Source: Bacteroidota bacterium (GTDB lineage: Bacteria > Bacteroidota > Bacteroidia > Chitinophagales > Saprospiraceae). From it: a stretch of DNA of 7,392 bases. Under the pieces are notes generated by a model. That model saw only the letters and a list, made by a program, of their open reading frames with translations, did no database searches and had not been told where the DNA came from. This document shows positions 1-7,189 of this stretch, one piece after another (the stretch's first letter is position 1; the number at the start of each line of letters is the position of its first letter). The position numbers were made by a program, and so were the translations under genes. The stretch is taken from NCBI GenBank assembly GCA_029573365.1, contig JAKQGD010000282.1, forward strand, positions 1 to 7,392. The letters are read 5' to 3'.

Positions 1-860
1 CTGATGACCTCCTTCATGTCATAAGGATGCATAGAGTTTTCGGGTACGATATCTGTGAGTTGATCGCGGTATTCGGCGTCGGGTTCATAGGGTAGGGAGG
101 CCGGTTTTTCTCTACAGTTTTGTGGCATGTAAGAAAGCAGTGTTTTTAGTTTTTCCAGACACTCGAGGTCATTGGCGGCGGTCAGGTGGGTCACACCGCT
201 TTTGGTAGAGTGAGTGCTTGCTCCTCCGAGGTCTTCAAAGGATACTTCTTCATTGGTGACTGTTTTTACTACATTGGGGCCGGTTACAAACATATACGAA
301 GTATCCTCCACCATGATGATAAAATCTGTAATCGCAGGCGAATAAACGGCACCGCCGGCACAGGGGCCCATGATGGCCGACAACTGTGGTATGACACCAG
401 ATACCTTTGTATTGCGGTAAAATATATCGGCATAGCCTCCCAGACTGTCCACGCCTTCCTGTATCCTGGCTCCTCCCGAATCGTTGAGTCCGATGACAGG
501 GGCACCGTTTTCGAGTGCCAGGTCCATGATGCGGCATATTTTCTGGGCATGGGTCTCAGACAGGGCCCCTCCAAAAACCGTAAAGTCCTGGGCAAAAACA
601 TAGACAAGCCTGCCGTGTATTTTTCCATAGCCCGTCACCACACCATCCCCAGGAAACTGCTGCTTTTCCATACCAAAGTCATATGACCTGTGTTCCTTGA
701 GCATGCCGACTTCTTCAAAGCTGCCTCTGTCCAGCAATAACTCTATTCTTTCCCGGGCCGTGAGTTTGCCTTTTTCGTGCTGCTTTCTTATTCTGTCTTC
801 TCCGCCTCCCAGCAGTGCCTTCTTTTTTTGCTGCCTCAGCTTGTGAATTTTATCGTCCAT
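1..860 (-). CDS. pccB: Acyl-CoA carboxylase carboxyltransferase (beta) subunit, propionyl-CoA carboxylase type; C-terminus beyond window
   Basis: This is the N-terminal 286 residues of a biotin-dependent carboxyltransferase; family members run to about 510-520, so the substrate-specificity half lies off the left edge. I read it by reverse-complementing from the ATG at 860 (MDDKIHKLRQ...). The N-terminal crotonase-like domain is clear: KLTARERIELLLD at about residues 32-44, a GDGVVTGYG strand at 71-79, the first oxyanion loop GGARIQEG at 129-136, and the second glycine-rich loop GPCAGGAVYSP at 165-175. The enzyme takes the carboxyl group from carboxybiotin and passes it to an acyl-CoA, in this family usually propionyl-CoA to give (S)-methylmalonyl-CoA, in the cytoplasm. 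Related methylmalonyl-CoA decarboxylase alpha subunits (MmdA) look alike in this half, so the exact substrate is inferred. No biotin carboxylase or biotin carrier partner is visible in the window. The start fits the family and has a promoter-like box 24 bases upstream. Confidence 0.93.
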   Translation of the reverse strand, partial: MDDKIHKLRQQKKKALLGGGEDRIRKQHEKGKLTARERIELLLDRGSFEEVGMLKEHRSYDFGMEKQQFPGDGVVTGYGKIHGRLVYVFAQDFTVFGGALSETHAQKICRIMDLALENGAPVIGLNDSGGARIQEGVDSLGGYADIFYRNTKVSGVIPQLSAIMGPCAGGAVYSPAITDFIIMVEDTSYMFVTGPNVVKTVTNEEVSFEDLGGASTHSTKSGVTHLTAANDLECLEKLKTLLSYMPQNCREKPASLPYEPDAEYRDQLTDIVPENSMHPYDMKEVI

Positions 861-883
861 CTGTTTCCGGAAATTTGTGGTTA

Positions 884-891
884 CAAAAGTA
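884..891 (-). promoter_or_regulatory. Possible Bacteroidota -7 box for the acyl-CoA carboxylase gene
   Basis: On the minus strand these bases read TACTTTTG, an exact fit to the Bacteroidota -7 consensus TAnnTTTG, ending 23 bases before the proposed ATG. About 20 bases further upstream there is only a T-run (TATTTT), not a clear TTG, so the -33 half is poor. If used, transcription would begin a few bases downstream and leave a leader of roughly 15-20 bases. It is a pattern match only. The surrounding 133-base gap between the peptidase and this gene holds no other gene or convincing terminator. Confidence 0.3.
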
Positions 892-993
892 GGATATTTA
901 TGCTCATGGCGAAAATATTACCCTACCTAAATGTTGGAATTCCTCAGGCATGAGTGTCAGTATTTTTAATCTTTTTTCCTGTAATCAGACGGC

Positions 994-2745
994 TTAGTTT
1001 CTGATTAATTTGCCTGTAACGGTATGGTTTTTTGTAAAAAGGCGGTAGAGGTACAGACCCGGTGCAAGGCCGCTCATATCTAGTTCCAGGAGGTTTGTGT
1101 CTTTGTTGGCCATACTGCGGCTTACCATGGATCCGGAGAGGGTAAATATCTGCACCTCACCTACAGTATGGTCACCTGCGGTAGCAAACGACACCCATCC
1201 GGATGTAGGATTGGGGTATACAGACACTTCAAAAGGTGCGGGATCAGTCACCCCGGTGGTAAATTCCAGGGCTTTTCTGACGGCAGCCAGGGCATTGACC
1301 CTGCCGTAGCCATAAATAGGATTGGGAATGGACATGCCGGGTACATTGCCACACATGGTGGTATCGGTCTTTGCGTCAGCAGTAGATTCTATGATGTTTT
1401 CTATGACTTCCACACGGCCTGCCAGGGCTGGGTTGGCAGAGATGATCAGACCTACGAGGCCGGCTACATGGGGTCCGGCCATGCTTGTGCCGTTAAAAAA
1501 GGCAAATCCACCCCCTCTGACTACTGATCTGACGCCTACACCCGGGGCAGAAACGTTGGGCTTCAGCCTCAGGCTACTGTCTATGACTACAGGCCCACGG
1601 CTGCTAAATCCTGCTATCATGTCATTGCTGTTGGTAGCACCTACAGAAAAAGAGCCTTCAAAAAAGGCAGGTGGGCCTGTGACACTGCCACAACCCTCGT
1701 TGCCACTGTTGCCTGCCGATACGACTACTACTACTCCGGCAGCCCTAAGATTGTTTACTACTTCCTCCATGATTGCAAAATTGGATGGGTTGCAGCCCTC
1801 TTCTGTGCTGCAGTACCATGAATTGTTTATCACGTGGGGAGCCTTTGCAGGATCCGCATTTTGGCCGTTGAGGTCATAGGGTGCCAGCAACCATTCGAAA
1901 CACTCGATGTAGGTCGTAGGTTGTCCCCATCCTCTGTCCATGTTTCTGCAGCCTATCCATCTGGCATCAGGGGCCACTCCTATACTGTTTTGGTCGTCTT
2001 CGCCCACCATGGTGCCCATGGTATGGGTGCCATGGGTATTGTCATCACATGGCTCTGCAAGGCTGTATCCGCAGTTGTTAAGCACGGAGTCCGGAAAGAT
2101 GGGATTATTTTTATGGATGGCATCGTGCCAGTTGTAATTATGGTTAGTAAGGGTGGAATCCACATATCCGCGGTATTTGCTTTTAAGCGGGCTGACACCC
2201 CATTCGTACCCTGTATCCTGGCCGCTGATCACAACTCCCTGACCACGGTATCCGAGGGCCCACACGCTGTCGGCCTTGATCATTTTCAGCCCCCACTCGG
2301 GTTCTCCTCCTCTGGATGAGGAGAAATCCCGGCTTACTTCATAATCCAGCATTTTCATGGGTGTATTGTCAAGAACCAATTCTACATCATCCCTGTATGC
2401 TATCTCTTTCATAAGCTCCATACCTGAGGTCACCTTGATGGCATTGACGACATAAAAGGACTGATGAGGTGTATTTGTTGCCATAAGCAATGATATGACA
2501 GGAGCTTGTGTTTTTTCGGCTTTCGCCAATAAAGTGCTAAATACATAATTGCCCCTCTGCTCCTTGCTCCATGCGGCTGGCAGATGGCCAAATTTTACCC
2601 TGTCCTTCATGAGCACGATGTATTCCGCCCTGCCGCCTTTTTCAAAACGTTGCAGAAGCATAGGATCCACTCGGGAATACTGAGCCATTACAGAAATCCA
2701 CCCCAAACAAACCAGCATACATATTACGGGAAACTTCATGTGCAT
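994..2745 (-). CDS. Secreted subtilisin-like serine protease (S8, bacillopeptidase F-like) with T9SS C-terminal sorting domain
   Basis: A 583-residue extracellular endopeptidase. Order of parts: a Sec signal peptide at about 1-22 (hydrophobic core, probable cut after VMAQ); a prodomain-like region at about 40-127 (AEYIVLMKDRV...VELVLDNTP); the S8 catalytic domain at about 150-490; and a type IX secretion sorting domain at about 505-583. The catalytic triad is visible as Asp177 (GQDTG), His238 (NTHGTH) and Ser421 (NGTSMAGPH), with oxyanion Asn346 (SAGNSG). The HGTHTMGTMVG context resembles bacillopeptidase F-type subtilases. The sorting domain shows VYPNPTSG (509-516), VQIFTLSG and the closing KLIRN, so the protein should cross the outer membrane through the Por system and be anchored or released. 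Eight cysteines remain after the signal peptide. ATG codons at 2745 and 2739 are both possible; the second gives a tidier signal peptide (MKFPV...) and no Shine-Dalgarno decides between them. The substrate is unknown; nutrition from protein is the usual inference. Confidence 0.95.
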   Translation of the reverse strand: MHMKFPVICMLVCLGWISVMAQYSRVDPMLLQRFEKGGRAEYIVLMKDRVKFGHLPAAWSKEQRGNYVFSTLLAKAEKTQAPVISLLMATNTPHQSFYVVNAIKVTSGMELMKEIAYRDDVELVLDNTPMKMLDYEVSRDFSSSRGGEPEWGLKMIKADSVWALGYRGQGVVISGQDTGYEWGVSPLKSKYRGYVDSTLTNHNYNWHDAIHKNNPIFPDSVLNNCGYSLAEPCDDNTHGTHTMGTMVGEDDQNSIGVAPDARWIGCRNMDRGWGQPTTYIECFEWLLAPYDLNGQNADPAKAPHVINNSWYCSTEEGCNPSNFAIMEEVVNNLRAAGVVVVVSAGNSGNEGCGSVTGPPAFFEGSFSVGATNSNDMIAGFSSRGPVVIDSSLRLKPNVSAPGVGVRSVVRGGGFAFFNGTSMAGPHVAGLVGLIISANPALAGRVEVIENIIESTADAKTDTTMCGNVPGMSIPNPIYGYGRVNALAAVRKALEFTTGVTDPAPFEVSVYPNPTSGWVSFATAGDHTVGEVQIFTLSGSMVSRSMANKDTNLLELDMSGLAPGLYLYRLFTKNHTVTGKLIRN

Positions 2746-2764
2746 ATCTTTGAATTTGAAGGTG

Positions 2765-2795
2765 TAAAAATAAAAATAAACTTACAAACTTACAA
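2765..2795 (-). promoter_or_regulatory. Possible Bacteroidota-type promoter for the S8 peptidase gene
   Basis: Read on the minus strand, a TTG (2793-2795) is followed after 20 bases by TATTTTTA (2765-2772), close to the TTG-N19/20-TAnnTTTG arrangement of the Bacteroidota primary sigma factor, though the last base is A rather than G. It lies in the 65-base gap between the glycosyltransferase stop and the peptidase start, about 20 bases before the ATG. An overlapping second TATTTTTA lies six bases upstream. The gap is so AT-rich that such matches arise easily, so support is weak. A separate promoter here would make sense for a secreted enzyme. Confidence 0.28.
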
Positions 2796-2810
2796 TGGTG
2801 CGGCTTGTTT

Positions 2811-4304
2811 TCAGTGTGTGCTTAGTTTTTTTATCAATATCCCGTTGATCGTTTTTATTGTATCAGACAAATTTCCATCGTCATTGATTAAAATTGTATA
2901 ACCATCTGCCATGAGACCTTCAATTGTATTTTTGTCCGGAATATGAGGATAAGCTGTCAGGTCAGTATAAAACATCGCTTCAACCGGCTTGTCATAGTTA
3001 AACAATACCCCATTATTTATTTTCTCATTTTTTAGTTTTCTGAGGTCAACGGCCCAGTCAGGATTTCTTTCTTCTCTGTTAAAAGGTTTTACTCTTTCAA
3101 TCATGTAACGTACCGGCAATGCAATCAGCAAAAATAATAGCAAATTAATAAACCATTTCCCAATGTACTTTTTTTTGTCTTCTTCCAGCATGAAAAAAAA
3201 CTCAGCAGTTATCATAAATAGTGCTGGCGAAATGAATAGAATATAGCCCTGCATTTTAGTTTTGGCTGCGGAAAAGAAAACTAGCGGAATCAAAATCCAG
3301 ATTGAAATAGCAAGATTTTTTTTATTTTGTATATTATCAATTGTTTTCCATATAAACCATATTAATGGCAGGTAAATTAATTCTCCGTAATTAATTCTTA
3401 TTCTGTCCAGATAATAATAAAAAGGTCCCGTTCTTTCTTCAAGTACTTCAGTAATGTGCCTTAAATTATAGCTTGATTCCCATTTGGCTTCGGCTGGAAA
3501 TGTATGAAAAATATAAATTTGCCAAGGTAAAAAAATAGCAATGGCAGTTGTTAATAATATCGTTAGCTGCAGTAAAATTTCTTTAGGTTTAAATTTGCCT
3601 GAATCTGCTACTATTAAAAGCCAGATAGGAACAATAATAAAACCTTGAAAATATTTGGATAAAATGGCAGCCCCCAAGCAGGCCCCGGTTATAAAATTGA
3701 ATGCTATTTTTTGATTTTCAGAAAACAGAATGCTGAATACTATTGCCAACTGAATAAAAAATAAAAAGAAAATGTCTATATGGTCAGTAGCAACTCTTCC
3801 TGCGGCCAATTCTATGATTAAACCATTGATGGAAAATAAAAAAGATGTGAGGTATCCTGTTTTTTTATTGAAGAAATAATTTCCTATAAAAAAGGAAAAA
3901 TAGATTCCGGTAGCGGATAGGATGATGGAAGGAAGTCTTAATGCTATTTCATTAATACCAAACGCCCACATACTTGCTGCCATGGTCCAAAGAGGCAAAG
4001 GTTGCTTGTGAAGCCAGATGTGATTTGCCGTCCAGTTTCTGAAATCATATGGAAGAACAGGATTGTCATAAAGAGTAGGTGTTAAGGGATGTTTGATAAG
4101 ATTTTTAGCTACCAGTGCGTGGTACCTTTCATCCCAGGTGTGCAAAAAAAAGTCCGATGCAGTGTAAATTTGCAGTGCTATTCCACACAGCATCAATAAT
4201 AATACAGCAATTGTAAAATTTTGCCTTTTGTAGCACATATACGAAAAGCTGTATCCTGCCACACTTAGAATGATGATTGGGATGGAATAATAAAGGTTGT
4301 TCAT
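2811..4304 (-). CDS. ArnT/PMT-family (GT-C fold) membrane glycosyltransferase
   Basis: A 497-residue multispanning inner-membrane protein that very probably moves a sugar from a polyprenyl-phosphate donor to an acceptor on the periplasmic face. Many hydrophobic segments can be seen (about 5-23, 30-48, 103-117, 125-145, 150-168, 176-194, 203-233, 244-262, 308-320, 331-345, 352-372, 384-399), followed by a soluble C-terminal tail from about 405. The GT-C acidic pair sits in the first outer loop as TWDERYH (Asp58, Glu59), and a second acidic patch follows a family-like Arg in GRVATDHID (Asp174, Asp177). Further matches to ArnT/GT39/GT83 proteins are FLPWQIY (258-264), the GPFYYYLDR stretch (293-301) and AKTKMQGYILFISP (347-360), which recalls the Lys-Tyr-Pro region of ArnT. 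The acceptor (lipid A, protein or other glycan) cannot be told. The start follows a GGGGAG sequence 11-12 bases upstream. Parts of the gene are strikingly AT-rich compared with its neighbours. Confidence 0.88.
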   Translation of the reverse strand: MNNLYYSIPIIILSVAGYSFSYMCYKRQNFTIAVLLLMLCGIALQIYTASDFFLHTWDERYHALVAKNLIKHPLTPTLYDNPVLPYDFRNWTANHIWLHKQPLPLWTMAASMWAFGINEIALRLPSIILSATGIYFSFFIGNYFFNKKTGYLTSFLFSINGLIIELAAGRVATDHIDIFFLFFIQLAIVFSILFSENQKIAFNFITGACLGAAILSKYFQGFIIVPIWLLIVADSGKFKPKEILLQLTILLTTAIAIFLPWQIYIFHTFPAEAKWESSYNLRHITEVLEERTGPFYYYLDRIRINYGELIYLPLIWFIWKTIDNIQNKKNLAISIWILIPLVFFSAAKTKMQGYILFISPALFMITAEFFFMLEEDKKKYIGKWFINLLLFLLIALPVRYMIERVKPFNREERNPDWAVDLRKLKNEKINNGVLFNYDKPVEAMFYTDLTAYPHIPDKNTIEGLMADGYTILINDDGNLSDTIKTINGILIKKLSTH

Positions 4305-4347
4305 CTAATTTATTTTCTCCCCATAAGTAGCTAGCTACAGTTTTACA

Positions 4348-4893
4348 TCAGCCCAGGGGCCATTCCTTAAAATATTTGATAAATATCTTGGCCAGATTTT
4401 CGGCATCTGAGATAGCCCTGTGGTGTACCCCCGTAAATTCGAAACCCTCCATTTTGACGGCTTTTTTTAGTCCGGGTTCTTCTTTGAGGTTTCTAAGTGT
4501 TTTAAAAGCGGGTTTCAGATTAAAATGGTGGTCCAGCCATTCTGTATCAAGGCGGTGCAGAACGCAGTCCTGACGCAACTGTTCGCGGTCATATTTACCC
4601 CATGAAATGAGCGTATAACTCTCTTCGTCTACACCGACCCAATCCATAAACTCCACGATAACGTGCGGAAAGGTCCTCGAGTGATCTATGTCTTCCTGGG
4701 TGATAGACGTAAGTTTGCGACAAAAATCAGACAATACTGGGTTGACCGTGGGTTTTACAAACCGTGTAAATTTTGATTTTACATCTCCGTAATCATTGAC
4801 CATCACAGCTCCTATTTCTATAACCTCATTTACTCCGTGGGGAGGCCTACCTAACCAGCACGATGCTTCCAGATCAAAGATAATATAATTCAT
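4348..4893 (-). CDS. DEDDh 3'-5' exonuclease, ERI1/KapD-like
   Basis: A 181-residue single-domain exonuclease of the RNase T/DnaQ superfamily. All five expected metal-binding and catalytic residues are present: Asp7 and Glu9 in FDLEAS (Exo I), Asp102 in WGKYDREQL (Exo II), and His158 and Asp163 in HHRAISDAEN (Exo III, DEDDh type). The sequence FCRKLTSITQEDID at 57-70 is typical of the ERI-1/3'hExo-like branch, which in bacteria includes KapD; the protein consists of the nuclease domain alone, with no SAP or other RNA-binding extension. It should remove nucleotides from 3' ends of RNA or single-stranded DNA in the cytoplasm; which one is not shown by the sequence. It begins 17 bases after the acyltransferase stop with no Shine-Dalgarno sequence, so it is probably the third gene of the engB operon. 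A DNA polymerase III epsilon role is less likely, given the ERI1-type motif and the short length. Confidence 0.93.
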   Translation of the reverse strand: MNYIIFDLEASCWLGRPPHGVNEVIEIGAVMVNDYGDVKSKFTRFVKPTVNPVLSDFCRKLTSITQEDIDHSRTFPHVIVEFMDWVGVDEESYTLISWGKYDREQLRQDCVLHRLDTEWLDHHFNLKPAFKTLRNLKEEPGLKKAVKMEGFEFTGVHHRAISDAENLAKIFIKYFKEWPLG

Positions 4894-4910
4894 TTTACAG
4901 TTTTCTAAGT

Positions 4911-6575
4911 TTACACTTTTGGCCAGCCCAACGTCTCCTCCATGTGGTAATTTGTAAGTCTGTTGTGATAAAAATAAAGCAATCTGATGTCTTCGCAGTA
5001 TAGATGTCCTTTTTTATCCATCTTCAGCACCTCGCGTTGATGGTAAATGCCTATACCTGCCAGCCCCTGCTCCATGACCAGATCTGCGGTGCTCCAGTTT
5101 TCGTCAGACAGAGTGACTTCACCTTTTCCTGCCAGCTCGGCTATATGGTTGACCACCTTTGTGACCCTGGCATTGAAATCCTCCTTGTCTATGGTAAATT
5201 TCCTGTTGCTTTGATTCATAAGATTTAACAGACCGGACGCTTCGTATTCAGCATATAAGCTGTGAAAAGCGGAATAAGCCACCACATTGGTAGTCAGTAT
5301 GACGTTAAATTTCCGGTAAGACCTCACCACGGACTCGCCCAGCAGCCTGGCATATATTCCCTCTCGCTGACTGTTGTGTGTTAGTTGGCCGTCTAGCTCA
5401 AAATAACTTCTCATATCCACGACATTGCCAAATTTGTCATAACTCCTGCCTTCGGCATCTACCCTGTTTCCAAATACATCAAGCGGGTCTCCAAAGGACA
5501 TATACACCTCAGATGACCTGGTATAAAGATCCCGTAAGAAGTGTAGGATGCTGCTAAAAGTAGGGCCCGACATCCGGGTTCTTTTGTATTTTTCTTTGCC
5601 GACAGACTGCAGATGCTGATCTATGAGATGCGGGGCCTCCAGCACGAAGTTGTAGCCCAGATTGAGCGGCACCACATAGACTTTGCGGCCGTCGTTTTTT
5701 TCTATATGAAGTCTCTGAGCCTCTATGACCGAGCTTATGAGTCCCAGTTTTAGCTTGGTTTCTGTCTCTCCACTTCGGGATCGCGTACCTCCTGGAAAAA
5801 ACAGGCAGTTGACACCCTCAGTTACCGATATAGTTGCCATGGATTTCAGGCACTCTAAGTAAATCGGATTTTTTTTCCTGCGGTCCACTCTGAAAGCTCC
5901 CAGACGGTCTATAAAATAACCTACCAGTTCTACATTGAAAAGATTTAGACCTGCACCATACGAAAAGGAAGGCAGCCCCACGTTGGTGTCAATACTGTAT
6001 CCGACCATAATGGAATCCAGGTTTGAATAATGTGTGGGCATCATCACGACCGTACCTTTTGCGAAAAGCGTCCTGATGAGCTCAACATTGCCTTTGATCT
6101 TGATCCTGTCTTGCAGGGCTTTTTTGCTGCCCCACCTCCACTGGCCTTTGGAAAAATAGCTGGAAAATATACGCTTGAAAAAAGAGGTCAGAAATATCCT
6201 TGAAAACTGAAATGCCCTAGGGATAAAATTACCTACAATTTCTTCCGAATATCTGTTGACTATCCTTTTTAGGACGGCTTCCTCGGCATCTGCCCTGTCT
6301 TCCCTGAGGGAGGCTGCTTCCAGGTCTGCGGCTATGGATTTCCAGTAAGCTTTTTCGTCTGGCGGGTCCACTTTCCAGGGCGTCAGCTTGATACGCTGAT
6401 TTTCCATGTATATGGCCTTGGTAATCAGGTCCTGCAGATTGTTGCCGTGTACGGATATGAGCTGGGCAGTGACATATGCATTGAGCCTTTCTATAAAAGC
6501 ACCCCTCTCACGACTCTGCCTGGCGACGGGCCAGTCTGAAATCTCAGGTATGATATGTGGAAATATCTGATTCAT
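4911..6575 (-). CDS. Large glycerolipid acyltransferase, PlsB/PlsC (LPLAT) superfamily
   Basis: A 554-residue acyltransferase, probably acylating glycerol-3-phosphate or lysophosphatidate in membrane phospholipid synthesis. The core at about 160-330 carries motif I as PTHYSNLDS (HX4D: His182, Asp187), motif II as GAFRVDR (226-232), motif III as FPGGTRSRSG (260-269) and motif IV as VVPLNLGYNF (301-310). It is much longer than a typical PlsC (about 240) and shorter than E. coli PlsB (about 800). It has a charged, mostly helical N-terminal extension of about 155 residues and a C-terminal extension of about 220, as in PlsB/GPAT-type enzymes, so a glycerol-3-phosphate acyltransferase role is favoured without being proven. 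The usual Glu of motif III (FPEGTRS or EGGRS) appears as Gly262. No strong transmembrane segment is seen, though FQFSRIFLTSFFKRIFSSYF (122-141) is amphipathic and could bind membrane. It starts 8 bases after the engB stop, with an AAGG purine patch just upstream, consistent with shared transcription. Confidence 0.9.
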   Translation of the reverse strand: MNQIFPHIIPEISDWPVARQSRERGAFIERLNAYVTAQLISVHGNNLQDLITKAIYMENQRIKLTPWKVDPPDEKAYWKSIAADLEAASLREDRADAEEAVLKRIVNRYSEEIVGNFIPRAFQFSRIFLTSFFKRIFSSYFSKGQWRWGSKKALQDRIKIKGNVELIRTLFAKGTVVMMPTHYSNLDSIMVGYSIDTNVGLPSFSYGAGLNLFNVELVGYFIDRLGAFRVDRRKKNPIYLECLKSMATISVTEGVNCLFFPGGTRSRSGETETKLKLGLISSVIEAQRLHIEKNDGRKVYVVPLNLGYNFVLEAPHLIDQHLQSVGKEKYKRTRMSGPTFSSILHFLRDLYTRSSEVYMSFGDPLDVFGNRVDAEGRSYDKFGNVVDMRSYFELDGQLTHNSQREGIYARLLGESVVRSYRKFNVILTTNVVAYSAFHSLYAEYEASGLLNLMNQSNRKFTIDKEDFNARVTKVVNHIAELAGKGEVTLSDENWSTADLVMEQGLAGIGIYHQREVLKMDKKGHLYCEDIRLLYFYHNRLTNYHMEETLGWPKV

Positions 6576-6583
6576 GCCTGGCC

Positions 6584-7189
6584 TTATGATTGTTTTGTTT
6601 CTTTCAATGTAACATTAATAAACTCCGTGATTTCATCCCTTCCGGCTCTGGTCACAGCACTCGTAACAAAGTGAGGAGGCAGCGACTCCCACTCTTTGAG
6701 TAAGGCTTTCCTGATGGCACTGACATTTGAAGAAATCTGGGAAGGTCCCAGCTTGTCTGACTTGGTAAAGACCAGGCAGAAAGGCACATTGTGTTCGCCA
6801 CACCAATTGATAAATTCCTTGTCTATTTTCTGGAGTTCATGTCTTATGTCTATCAGAATAAAAGTACAGACCAGTGTCTCCCTGTTTTTAAGATAACCGG
6901 TAATCATGGAGCCAAACTTATCCTTGACAGACTTCGAAGTTCTGGCGTACCCATAACCGGGTAAATCCACCAGATACCACTGGCTATCTATCAAAAAGTA
7001 ATTAAGCATCTGAGTTTTTCCGGGCGTACCAGAAACCTTAGCAAGACTTTTCTTATTGGTCAGCATATTTATCAGGGACGACTTGCCCACGTTTGACCTT
7101 CCTATAAAAGCAAACTCCGCCCTGCTATCGTCAGGACAAGTTTTTACGCTTGTAAAACTCCCTGTAAATTCCGCTAACTGGATATTCAT
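6584..7189 (-). CDS. engB: Ribosome biogenesis GTP-binding protein EngB (YihA/YsxC)
   Basis: A 201-residue GTPase of the TrmE-Era-EngA-EngB family, required in many bacteria for late assembly of the large ribosomal subunit in the cytoplasm. The G motifs appear in order: G1 GRSNVGKS at 30-37, G2 in the conserved TPGKTQ at 55-60, G3 DLPGYG at 75-80, G4 TKSD at 142-145 and G5 SAV at 177-179. The length and the single G domain match EngB exactly, which separates it from the two-domain EngA (Der) and from Era with its KH domain. The ATG at 7189 has an AGGA ribosome-binding sequence 7 bases upstream and gives the usual N-terminus that leads straight into FTGSF. It is the first gene of the likely operon with the acyltransferase and exonuclease downstream. 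Expression may be affected by the inverted repeat directly before the ribosome-binding site. Confidence 0.98.
   Translation of the reverse strand: MNIQLAEFTGSFTSVKTCPDDSRAEFAFIGRSNVGKSSLINMLTNKKSLAKVSGTPGKTQMLNYFLIDSQWYLVDLPGYGYARTSKSVKDKFGSMITGYLKNRETLVCTFILIDIRHELQKIDKEFINWCGEHNVPFCLVFTKSDKLGPSQISSNVSAIRKALLKEWESLPPHFVTSAVTRAGRDEITEFINVTLKETKQS

Noticed and set aside
186..686. A 166-codon open frame on the plus strand, and two minus-strand frames within 250-628
   Set aside because: They overlie the well-supported carboxyltransferase gene in other frames; their predicted proteins are low in recognisable structure and show no family motif.
982..1007. Seven-base inverted repeat TAATCAG / CTGATTA around the peptidase stop codon as a terminator
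   Set aside because: The stem is short and AT-rich, the loop is 12 bases and no T-run follows on the transcribed strand; repeats of this size occur by chance.
1097..2319. Several plus-strand open frames of 65-185 codons opposite the peptidase, and a 72-codon minus-strand frame at 1980-2198
   Set aside because: They are shadow frames of the S8 peptidase, whose catalytic triad and sorting domain are in the other reading; none has a recognisable domain.
2700..2739. Possible lipoprotein signal in the peptidase (Cys13 after MLV)
   Set aside because: The residue before the Cys is Val rather than Gly, Ala or Ser, and T9SS cargo normally uses an ordinary signal peptide; the VMAQ cut fits better.
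2584..2901. Plus-strand 105-codon frame bridging the peptidase start and the glycosyltransferase end
   Set aside because: It runs opposite two real genes and the gap between them, has no recognisable motif, and its later half is hydrophobic only because it lies across AT-rich DNA.
4327..4338. Perfect 12-base palindrome GTAGCTAGCTAC in the gap before the glycosyltransferase
   Set aside because: One or two perfect 12-base palindromes are expected by chance in a window of this size, and there is no second copy or promoter beside it. It could still be an operator, but nothing here supports that.
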